From Aliivibrio fischeri (GTDB lineage Bacteria > Pseudomonadota > Gammaproteobacteria > Enterobacterales > Vibrionaceae): a stretch of 64,000 bases of DNA. Both the position numbers and the translations under genes were made by a program. How positions within the stretch are numbered: position 1 is the stretch's first letter; each line of letters begins with the position of its first letter. This document shows positions 53,847-62,273 of this stretch, piece after piece. The stretch is taken from the NCBI GenBank assembly GCA_038993745.2, contig CP160630.1, forward strand, positions 496,001-560,000, given 5' to 3'. The notes under the pieces were generated by a model. The model worked only from the letters and a program-made list of their open reading frames with translations. It made no database searches and had not been told where the DNA came from.

Positions 53847-54469
53847 CGCCATTCTCCAGACGAAAATTAAGCCGAAACTTGTTGTGACAGATAGGTCGAG
53901 AGTAAGGTAAGTGATAGATAAAGTCACTAAGAATTTTCACTGTCATAAAAAGTTCACATAAGGTAGATAAACTAGATGATTCAACAAGTTGGGTCAACAT
54001 TTCCTTACAAATGTGCGTAAATTGTTACCAATAGATAGTAGGTTTACATTTTTGGTGAAGCGATAGAGACACTTATCGAAAATTAACTGTTTTTATATTT
54101 TCGTTTTTAGAAATAAAATTAATGACAATTATTATATGTAATGCAATGTTGCATATAATATCAAAAAATATATTTTTATATAAACACTGGTAGTCTCCTA
54201 AGCTATTGTATTTAATGGTTTTTATTGTGTTGGTGATTATTCTTCAACTGTTCCCTCTAATTCAAACAATATAATTAACTAAGTAATTACGTATAATTTG
54301 ATTGATTATTCGTATGGAGTATATTTCTCTCACCTAACTAAACCAATTAATCAAATCAATAATAATAGATTTATTGTTAGTTAGATTTTGTTTCATATAA
54401 CCATGTTTACTTCAAATTAATGAAGAGAGCATTAAGTAGTGTTAATCATTAACTACCGGAAATAAAAAG
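53847..54469. other. AT-rich intergenic region without a gene
   Basis: About 620 bases separate the divergent DedA and outer-membrane barrel genes. No credible frame is present. It has an imperfect inverted repeat CTAACTAA...TTAGTTAG (about 54335-54386) and a TGCAATGTTGCATATA stretch near 54140-54160, which may be operators. The length suggests complex regulation of the outer-membrane gene or a small RNA, but neither can be shown from the sequence. Confidence 0.5.
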
Positions 54470-55092
54470 ATGAAAAAAATATATTTAGCTGCGTTTGTAT
54501 TTGGTGTTTTTTCTGTATCGTCTTCAGCTGAAATGATGCCTTATGTTGGGGAAATATTGGTATTGGTGGTATTACTTCACCAGATGCTGATATTGACAAT
54601 ATGAACTATTCTCAAGAATCAGGAAAGTTTGCTTGGAGCTTGAATACTGGTCTATTATTTAATTCAAAAATGAATAATAAATTTCAATACGGTGCAGAAG
54701 TGAGTTATTCGACTTATGCAACAAATGAAAATCGTTTTGAAAATTTGAAGTTTGACTATGATGGCTACAACATTGCTGCATTAGGTGTAGCAAAGTACAA
54801 CTTCAATAATAAGTGGAGTATTTTTGGTAAAGCGGGTGCAGCTTATACAGTTCAAGAGCTAACAAGTAATGTAAACGTTTTTAATAAAAAAGAATCGAAA
54901 GTATTGCCAAAAATCGGTTTAGGTGCATCGTATAACATTACAGATAACTTTGCGATTAACGCTAGCTTCGAGCATATCTTTGGTGATGACTTAGCCGAGT
55001 TTACGAATAAACCAAATAACCATCAATTGTCGGACTATACAAATGTAGGATCGGTAAGTACCATGTATATTGGTATGGGTTATTCATTCTAA
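54470..55092 (+). pseudogene. OmpA-like beta-barrel outer-membrane protein, frame broken after signal peptide
   Basis: The ATG at 54470 starts MKKIYLAAFVFGVFSVSSSA, a signal peptide, then EMMPYVG. The frame breaks at the GGGG at 54548-54551. Restoring one G gives VGGNIGIGGITSPDADID and joins the frame that runs to 55092, 207 residues in all. The mature part alternates as in an eight-strand barrel with conserved glycines (IGLGASYNITDNFAINASFE) and ends in YSF, the C-terminal aromatic signal for outer-membrane assembly. The function is not known. It precedes the ToxR-like regulator on the same strand. Confidence 0.75.
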
Positions 55093-55402
55093 TTATTTAT
55101 AGTCTTATTTTTTAAGTTTAGATTTTACCTTGTAAATAAGACGTAAACTAATTAACAATGAAGTAGGGTATTGCCTATTTCTGTTATGAAATAGGCTGCT
55201 CTATATTTGCTCAAAAATTAAGTATAAACAGCATTTCTGTATTACGTTTGTTCTTTTTGTGTTTATACTTTGTTTTTTATTGGTTTTGGTTTTGAACAAA
55301 GTTAACGAATATAGATAAGTTGGTCTCAATATATTGACAATAAAGATGAATAGGTTTATTTATGACTTGTATTTAATTCGATAACTGTTAAGTCAGGATG
55401 AT
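55093..55402. other. Intergenic region with hairpin and spaced inverted repeat
   Basis: A 9-bp stem GCCTATTTC/GAAATAGGC (55173-55196) may end the outer-membrane protein transcript, though no T run follows. Further on, AAGTATAAAC (55220-55229) and its exact complement GTTTATACTT (55261-55270) lie 31 bases apart, upstream of the ToxR-like gene. No small gene is visible. Confidence 0.55.
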
Positions 55403-56012
55403 ATGGTTTTTAAACTCAATGAAATCTATTGGGATCCAGCAACAAAAAAATTGTACGATACGCTAGAAGATGCAGTTAATGGTAATAACGAATATGGTTC
55501 AACAACGCCTTTAGTTTCTGCAATTCTGACTTTGTTAATAAAAGAACATCCTTCTATTTGTAAAAATGAACATATTAAAGATGCTCTTTGGGGACTCAGT
55601 GGATATCAAATGAAAGCATTCCTCAGTTAATTAAAAGAACAAGAGTATCAATAAAAGATACGAATAGACATGTTATCGAAAATGTAAAAGGCAATGGTTA
55701 TAAAATAAACAATGTAGAAGAGATTAGAATAAATTCAAATAGCATACAATGCACAGAGAAAAAAAGTCACATTCTAAACTAAAAGAAACATCTATTTTTT
55801 TATTTTCAATCATCATTTTCATTTTATCTAGTTCAGCATTAATCTTTTGTATAGAAAAACATGTGTTTTACGATCTAATTCCTTTAGAAGAGATAAAAAA
55901 AGTCAAAGATTTTGATTTAATTAAAATCTCTGAAGATAAGTTTTTAATTAAGACTAAAGACCAAGAGTGTGAATTGAACCTTAAAAATAAAATTGCTCGA
56001 TGTAAAATATGA
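55403..56012 (+). pseudogene. ToxR-like membrane-bound transcriptional regulator, frame broken twice
   Basis: Three overlapping frames form one protein of about 203 residues once a G in the GGGG at 55590-55593 and an A in the seven-A run at 55759-55765 are restored. The N-terminal part (about 1-105) is an OmpR-type winged helix without receiver (SAILTLLIKEHP, DALWG, ESIPQLIKRTRVSIKDTN, VKGNGYKIN). A membrane segment follows (about 130-152, IFLFSIIIFILSSSALIFC), then a short periplasmic tail with two cysteines (ECELNLKNKIARCKI). This is the layout of ToxR, TcpP and VtrA. It overlaps the next gene (ATGA), which looks like its ToxS/TcpH/VtrC-type partner. The family is inferred by layout. Confidence 0.7.
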
Positions 56013-56398
56013 AAAGTCAAATATCGAAAACATTAATTGTTTTTTCTGTAATTAATTTACTCATAATAATAATATGGCATAAATTTTATCGAGTCGATTT
56101 AGTTGGAACAATAACAATAAATGAAAAACAAGTTAACTATGTAAAGTATGAAAAGTATTTAGATTCTGTCAATGTAGTTAATACTAAGTATAGTGATGAT
56201 ATAGCTGTTCCTGCAACAAGTACCGCAACAAAGTATTTTGTCGATTATAATTTATCTCAAGGTAAATTATATGCATATGATGGAACAAATTATTATATTT
56301 TAAATATATATTCATTAGGGGACTCTTGTTTTGTAACTCTTCAAGCAGGAAGTGGTAGTCTCAAAAAAATTGGTTTTTCTTGCAAATACAATAATTAA
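56009..56398 (+). CDS. ToxS/TcpH/VtrC-like membrane partner protein
   Basis: The 129-residue protein has an N-terminal membrane segment (about 8-25, TLIVFSVINLLIIIIW) and a periplasmic domain of about 100 residues that is rich in beta strands and Thr/Tyr, with two cysteines near the C-terminus (DSCFVTLQAG and GFSCKYN). Sequence identity to a named family is not recognised. It overlaps the ToxR-like gene by four bases (ATGA), the standard arrangement of regulator and partner in co-component systems such as ToxR-ToxS and VtrA-VtrC. A joint sensory role in the periplasm is inferred. Confidence 0.6.
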   Translation: MKSQISKTLIVFSVINLLIIIIWHKFYRVDLVGTITINEKQVNYVKYEKYLDSVNVVNTKYSDDIAVPATSTATKYFVDYNLSQGKLYAYDGTNYYILNIYSLGDSCFVTLQAGSGSLKKIGFSCKYNN

Positions 56399-56450
56399 TT
56401 TATTTTCAATAATTTGATTGTTATTTATAGAGTGTGTTTAGGGTACATAA

Positions 56451-58141
56451 TTGAATTCAACAATTTCTTTCTTATATCAACCAAAAGTACAGAATGGAAG
56501 TATTATCAGTGTTGAAGCTTTACTAAGAGTTCCTGGTGTTACAAATATTGAGAGCTATGTTTCGATGGTAACAAATAAACCTTTGTTTGATTATACAATA
56601 ATAAGGAAAGTATTATCAGATAGAAGGGAATATCACGAAAACATTGGTTACTCTTTCCCTGTATCTATAAACATTTCGATACAGAGTTTAGAATCAGATT
56701 ATTTTATTAATAAAACATCTAAGTTATTGAAAAATGAACCTAATGTAACGTTGGAGATAACTGAAAATGACAGTTATTTATCTTTAGAACGTGTTAAAGA
56801 ATCGATGGGAATACTTAAATCATTAGGTGTTAAGTTTTCTTTAGATGACTTTGGTAAAGGCTTTTCAGATATTGAACAAGTATTGTCATTAGACCTTGAT
56901 GAAATCAAAGTGGATGGTTCTTTAGTTAATGATATTGAAAACAATTTTTATAAGTTTAGGCATTTAAAATATACGCTAGATGAATTAGAAGATATCAGTA
57001 ACTTTAATATTGTTATTGAGCGGGTTGAGAATAAAAAACAAGTTAACTTAATTGAATCCCTTGGAAAAAAAGTATCATACCAAGGATACTTTTTTTATAA
57101 ACCAATGAATTTATTTGACTTAACAATCGCGACACCAGAACCGCATAAAGAAGAAAAACATGAACCTAAGTTATTGTTAGAAAAATTGATTTATGAGTTG
57201 ATCAAAACAGATAATGATAATAAGTGCGCACAGTTAGTTAATGATATTCACTCTGTAGATATATTTAATAATCTTGGTTCTAAGGTTTGTGACAGTTTAA
57301 CTATAACAGAAGTAAAAAAAAGCATACTAAAAAAATACAATAAGATAGCGCTTAACCCGAATAGTCCTGAAAATTTGTTTTTCAAATCATATCTTAATTG
57401 TATGAGTCGCTTAGTCATAATCCGAGATTCTGAAGGTAATGCTTTATTCAATAATCAAGCCCATATTAATTTTATGAATGTGGACTTGGTAGGAATGCCT
57501 CTAGAAAGCATTTATGAAAAATTTGAACAATACGAAGGCTGTATTGCAATAGATAAGGAGTTGATTGAATCAAAATCCAACTTCTTAGCGGTAAGAGAAG
57601 TTGTCGACTTTGATGGGCAAACTAAATCGTATTATACGTTTAGGCAGAAAATTAACCATTATGGAAAAACACTAATAATTACGATTGTTTATGATGAAGA
57701 TGATAGAGATTCGTTTCCTAGGGATGCCTTAACAGATTGTTTTGATAGAACCATTTTGAACAGCTACTACATGAATCAATTTAACATGGTTGCTTTCATT
57801 GATATGGATGGGTTTAAAAAGATTAATGATAACTTCAGTCATAAGCTAGGTGACGACTGTTTAAGCAAATTTGTTATGTATTTAAAACATGAATTAAGAA
57901 AGGAAGACCTTATCATTAGATACGGTGGTGATGAATTTTGATTTTTACTCAATGGGATGACCGACATACATTTGAAAGTCGCTTAAATCTGATAAGGAAT
58001 AAAGTCGAAAAGCTGTTTAAATCAAACAACATAGACTTGTCATTTTCATATGGCATTGAAGATTTATCAAAAGGTATGGAAATTGCGATTAACTGTGCGG
58101 ATGAAAAAATGTATGCTGACAAAAGCAGAAAATTACAGTGA
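56451..58141 (+). pseudogene. EAL-GGDEF c-di-GMP turnover protein, frame broken inside GGDEF
   Basis: The cytoplasmic protein starts at TTG 56451 (GGG upstream) with an EAL domain (about 8-225: VEALLRV, SINISIQS, LEITEND, LDDFGKGFSD, IKVDGSLV, IERVE, YQGYFFYKP), then a linker and PAS-like part (about 300-420), and a GGDEF domain (about 425-563). RYGGDEF is present and the RxxD inhibitory site RKED lies five residues before it. The frame breaks just after GGDEF; restoring a T at 57936-57939 joins LIFTQWDDRHTFESR to 58141, 563 residues. EAL-then-GGDEF is the reverse of the usual order. Both activities look possible. It overlaps the next gene by four bases. Confidence 0.8.
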
Positions 58142-59484
58142 GTTCTATTAGATATAAAGCATTAAGACTAAAAAGAATCGGCATTGTAGTGATGCTATCG
58201 TTTATTTATATGAGTGTCGGGTATTTTATTTTTGATTTAAGTAATAACCTTACTGAAGAAAGAAATAAGACGAATATGCGACACTTATTGAAAAAATATG
58301 AAAGTGAAATTTTAATAAAAGTAAATGAATACTTAACTTTATCAAAGGTTTATAAGTATATGCTTTTTAAGAATGATTCTTTTATATCAAAAAACGACTT
58401 CACTTCAATATCTAAGAACTTAATCGAAAAAAACAAAGTAATTAAGAGTTTACAATTAGCGCCTAATGGTACAGTGACATATGCATATCCTGAGAAAGGA
58501 AATGAAAACGTGTATATTGATTTGTTTGCAGATAAAAAAAGAAGGGGAGATGCTATTTATGCCAGAGATAATAGAGTAAGTATCATGTCTGAACCACTTG
58601 AGCTATTTCAAGGTGGGATTGGACTAATAATTCGGACTCCTATTTTTGTCGGCAAGGATTTTAATACATTTTGGGGTTTTAGCATCGTTATACTTAAGGT
58701 AAATGATTTTTTAAATACTTTATCATTACCTGAGTTATGTGATGGTGGATATAACTATAAACTGAGTGTTATACAAAAAAATAGCAATAACAAAATTGTT
58801 ATTAGTGAATCATCATCTGATGACTTAGTAAATGCAGTTGAACATGAATTTAGTGTTCTTAATCAAAATTGGCTGATATCAGTGGGTTCTCCAGGTAAAT
58901 GGATTAATGAATTAGAATATACCTACAAAACGTATATTTTAGTTTTCTTTGTCTTTGCTTTATCACTTATAACCTACATGTTTTACCGGTTGTTGATAAA
59001 AAAAGAAAAAATGTATGAACTGTCTTATATTGATTCCTTAACAGGCCTTTATAATCGAAGGGCATTTGATAAAGATGCTAAAAAGAGTTTTAAGAGTTCA
59101 ATTTTGTTTTTCTGTGATTTAAATGGTTTTAAAAAGATCAATGATATTTATGGTCATGAAGTCGGAGACCAACTACTCATTGAAGTATCTAAAAGGATGC
59201 GCTCTTTTATCGATAGTAAAGGAACTATATATAGATTAGGCGGTGATGAATTTTCAATACTCTTAAATAAGAATGAAAATGTTGATGTTCATGTATTTAT
59301 TAATGAGTTATTTGAAATGATATCTGAGTCTTTATCAATTAGTGATGTTGTAATAAATATAGGCATTAGTACAGGTTACAGTGTTTATCCAGTTGATGGC
59401 TTAATTCTAGAGGATTTAATCCGTATAGCTGATAAAAGAATGTATCAAGCAAAGTTTCAATATAAAAATAGAAATAAAGTATAA
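58138..59484 (+). CDS. CHASE-GGDEF membrane diguanylate cyclase
   Basis: The 448-residue protein starts at GTG 58138, overlapping the previous stop. It has a membrane segment (about 12-33), a periplasmic CHASE-like sensor (about 34-265, with IKSLQLAPNGTVTYAYPEKG and LIIRTPIFVGK), a second membrane segment (about 268-290) and a GGDEF domain (about 300-445) with DSLTGLYNRRAFD, FFCDLNGFKKIND and RLGGDEFSILL. The active site is complete, and the inhibitory-site position reads DSKG, so product inhibition is unlikely. It should make c-di-GMP in response to an unknown small periplasmic ligand. It lies just before cassette B. Confidence 0.88.
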   Translation: MSSIRYKALRLKRIGIVVMLSFIYMSVGYFIFDLSNNLTEERNKTNMRHLLKKYESEILIKVNEYLTLSKVYKYMLFKNDSFISKNDFTSISKNLIEKNKVIKSLQLAPNGTVTYAYPEKGNENVYIDLFADKKRRGDAIYARDNRVSIMSEPLELFQGGIGLIIRTPIFVGKDFNTFWGFSIVILKVNDFLNTLSLPELCDGGYNYKLSVIQKNSNNKIVISESSSDDLVNAVEHEFSVLNQNWLISVGSPGKWINELEYTYKTYILVFFVFALSLITYMFYRLLIKKEKMYELSYIDSLTGLYNRRAFDKDAKKSFKSSILFFCDLNGFKKINDIYGHEVGDQLLIEVSKRMRSFIDSKGTIYRLGGDEFSILLNKNENVDVHVFINELFEMISESLSISDVVINIGISTGYSVYPVDGLILEDLIRIADKRMYQAKFQYKNRNKV

Positions 59485-59602
59485 ATCTAAAGTTCTTTTT
59501 CTTATTTATCTTATATAGATGGTCATTTCATTTTTGGAGTGACTATTTTTTATCAAACGTTAATACCAATTATTTTTGGTTTGCTGCACAAATGGTTATT
59601 TT

Positions 59603-60955
59603 ATGAAGATGGAAAGTTCAGTGTCTATTCCTGTTTATGTTATCGGTGAATCTAAATCAGTGTATGGAAGTGATATTAATATAATTCATGTTAAGAGTGC
59701 TGATGCTCTTTTATTACACGAGCCAGCTATTTGTATTGTGTCATTACCACCTGAAGAACAAGATAGAACATTAGAATATCTGCATTCTAAATTACAGCTA
59801 TGGAATTGGCATGTATATGTATTAAAAGCGAGTAAGTTAAGCTCTCATCTTTCCGATGGAGTATGGACACCGACTAATGTGGCTGAACAGTGGATGCTAC
59901 ATAAAGCGAAGTTAGCTCTGATAAAAGATGAACCTCTGGATAAACTTCTTGCTTGGCTTTGGTTAGGTACTGAAAGGTGTTTAAAACCATTGTGTGATAG
60001 CAGTAAAAAAGAACTTTATCACTACCCTCTGATTACTGCGTACATTGGTTATAAAAATGCGTCCAATAATTATCTTCAATTAGAAACTAAAAGAGGTTTT
60101 CTAAAGAAAGAGTATACAGTGGATCGAATTCGATTATGTCCATCGTGCAATAGCGGCCATCAAAACTATATTGAAACATGTCCATCATGTAAGAGTGTCG
60201 ATATAGAAGAGATGGTTTCTCTACATTGTTTTACTTGCGGGCATGTAGGGAAACAAGACCACTTTATGCAACGTGGGAAATTAGAGTGTCCTACTTGTTT
60301 AACACAGTTGCGTCATATTGGAGTGGATTACGACAGGCCGCTTGAAAGCTATAAGTGTTTAGATTGTGATTATAGTTTTTCAGAATCGGTTGCTCGTGTT
60401 CGTTGTTTGTCTTGTACCGACAGTAATGAGATTGATGATTTAATCACCCGTCATATAAGTACCTATAAAGCAGGCGATCAAGTAAAAAACTTAATGATGT
60501 ATGGTCATCAATCTTTTCATCAAGAGTTGACGTTAAAAGGACTTATTGACGAGGATTCGTTTGATAATTTGCTTGTATGGATAAATAAATTGGCAATCCG
60601 TCATCAACACTCACATATTTTATTAGGTATAAAGCTCGCAGGTATTGAAGAATATTCTGCTCAATTTGGTGAAACTAAATTGATGCAATTGATTGACCAG
60701 ATATCAAATGATCTTAACTCAATACTGCGTGATACCGATATTTGCTGCCAGTATCGATCAGATATGATCCTATTATTGATGCCGATGACTCCAATTGACT
60801 CATTACCGGTGTTGCAAAAGAAGATTGAACTTATTGCTGGAAAAATTGAGTCAGAGTTAGTGCTTCTGAATGTTCATATATGGTCTTTGCCTAATGTATC
60901 CCTTCAGGATGATGCTGCAAAGTGGTTAGTTGATGAGCTTGGTACTATTGAGTAA
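59603..60955 (+). CDS. Zinc-ribbon protein with degenerate GGDEF domain (cassette B, gene 1)
   Basis: The 450-residue paralogue of cassette A gene 1 has six CxxC pairs at exactly the same residue numbers when translation starts at 59603, which supports this start over one 27 bases upstream. The GGDEF fold (about 310-400) has RSDMI in place of the catalytic motif, but RDTD is kept five residues before it. The N-terminal region (VYVIGES...SDGVWTPTNVAEQWM) and the region KLLAWLWLGTERCLKPLC are clearly related to copy A. It overlaps the glycosyltransferase gene by one base. A c-di-GMP receptor role for the adjacent synthase is inferred. Confidence 0.75.
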   Translation: MKMESSVSIPVYVIGESKSVYGSDINIIHVKSADALLLHEPAICIVSLPPEEQDRTLEYLHSKLQLWNWHVYVLKASKLSSHLSDGVWTPTNVAEQWMLHKAKLALIKDEPLDKLLAWLWLGTERCLKPLCDSSKKELYHYPLITAYIGYKNASNNYLQLETKRGFLKKEYTVDRIRLCPSCNSGHQNYIETCPSCKSVDIEEMVSLHCFTCGHVGKQDHFMQRGKLECPTCLTQLRHIGVDYDRPLESYKCLDCDYSFSESVARVRCLSCTDSNEIDDLITRHISTYKAGDQVKNLMMYGHQSFHQELTLKGLIDEDSFDNLLVWINKLAIRHQHSHILLGIKLAGIEEYSAQFGETKLMQLIDQISNDLNSILRDTDICCQYRSDMILLLMPMTPIDSLPVLQKKIELIAGKIESELVLLNVHIWSLPNVSLQDDAAKWLVDELGTIE

Positions 60956-62268
60956 TGAGTGAATTTGAATACATTTTTTACTCAATAATAGGGATGATAA
61001 GTGAAGATACAGAATTAATATTTATATTATTTCCAATCATGATCTTAATCGAAATGCCTCTATTTATTTTAGTTGCGAGCGGTGTTTTGCGTTGGTCTGT
61101 TAACTTATCAGAACTAGAAGCAACGTCATGTCCTTCAATTAGTTTTATTATTACTTGTTATGGAGAAGGGGAAGCCATTAGTGAAACGATCGATACACTT
61201 GTTGAGCAGGTTTATCCTAATAAGATAGAAATTTTAGTTGTAGTGGATGGTGCCAAACAAAATGCAGAGACTTATCAAGCAGCCTTATACGGTGCTAAAA
61301 AACATCAGCATAAGCAAATGCGGACAGTTAAAGTCATCGCTAAATGGCAAAGAGGTGGCCGTGTATCTACATTAAATGCTGGTTTATCGGAAGCAAAAAA
61401 TGATTTAGTCATTAATGTTGATGGAGATACTTCATTTGACAACAACATGGCATGGGAAATGGCTAAGCAGTTTTCAGATCCAAACGTTTTAGCCTCTGGA
61501 GGTGCACTTCGTGTCCGAAATTGGGATGCTAATTTATTAACCAGAATGCAATCCCTTGAATATATGATGTCCATGCAGACGGGTAAAACCGGAATGAGTA
61601 ATTGGGGAGTCTTAAACAATATTTCTGGTGCTTTTGGTGCATTTCGGATTGAAGTGATTAAACGAGTTGGTGGTTGGGATACTCATACGGCTGAAGATCT
61701 CGATTTAACCATGCGATTAAAACAATATAAAGGACGGCATCCAAATAGTCGTTTAGCATTTACTCCTCATTCTGTTGGCCATACTGATGCTCCAGATACG
61801 TTAAAAATATTGTTAATGCAGCGGTTACGATGGGATGGCGATTTACTTTTTCTCTTTTTAAGAAAACATAAACAGGGACTAAGCCCGAGTTTATTAGGTT
61901 GGGGCAACTTTGTTTATACATTAGTTTATGGTGTGATTCAAAACGTGGTTCTACCGTTATTAATGGCATTGTTTAGTTTATATGTTTGTTTAAGTTATCC
62001 AATTACATTTGTACTCTCAATGCTTTTGTTTATTTATCTCATATACATAACATTTATTGTTTTAACTTTTTCAATTTACATTGGTCTTGTTTCAGAAAGA
62101 CCTAAAGAAGATATTAAATTATCAATATGGTTACCTCTTTATCCTATATATGCATTTTTTATGAGATTAATAACTGCATTTTCAATGGTGAATGAAATAA
62201 CCAGAAGAAGTCATGAGGAGTCAAGCATGGCACCTTGGTGGGTACTTAAACGTGGAAAAAGATTTTAA
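60955..62268 (+). CDS. Processive family-2 glycosyltransferase (cassette B, gene 2)
   Basis: The 437-residue protein equals copy A in length and layout: an N-terminal membrane segment, then VVVDGAKQ, VNVDGDTSFD, TAEDLDLTMRLKQY, QRLRWDGDLLF and C-terminal membrane segments, ending SSMAPWWVLKRGKRF as in copy A. The catalytic D, DxD, ED and QxxRW are all intact. The strong conservation of the catalytic core and divergence elsewhere suggest that both copies are under selection. The product is a polysaccharide of unknown type. Confidence 0.85.
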   Translation: MSEFEYIFYSIIGMISEDTELIFILFPIMILIEMPLFILVASGVLRWSVNLSELEATSCPSISFIITCYGEGEAISETIDTLVEQVYPNKIEILVVVDGAKQNAETYQAALYGAKKHQHKQMRTVKVIAKWQRGGRVSTLNAGLSEAKNDLVINVDGDTSFDNNMAWEMAKQFSDPNVLASGGALRVRNWDANLLTRMQSLEYMMSMQTGKTGMSNWGVLNNISGAFGAFRIEVIKRVGGWDTHTAEDLDLTMRLKQYKGRHPNSRLAFTPHSVGHTDAPDTLKILLMQRLRWDGDLLFLFLRKHKQGLSPSLLGWGNFVYTLVYGVIQNVVLPLLMALFSLYVCLSYPITFVLSMLLFIYLIYITFIVLTFSIYIGLVSERPKEDIKLSIWLPLYPIYAFFMRLITAFSMVNEITRRSHEESSMAPWWVLKRGKRF

Positions 62269-62273
62269 ATATT

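Noticed and set aside
55749-56012. An independent small membrane protein starting at the ATG at 55749
   Set aside because: Its frame continues the ToxR-like protein if one A is restored in a seven-A run, and the joined protein has the expected regulator-plus-membrane-segment layout. It is kept as an alternative only.
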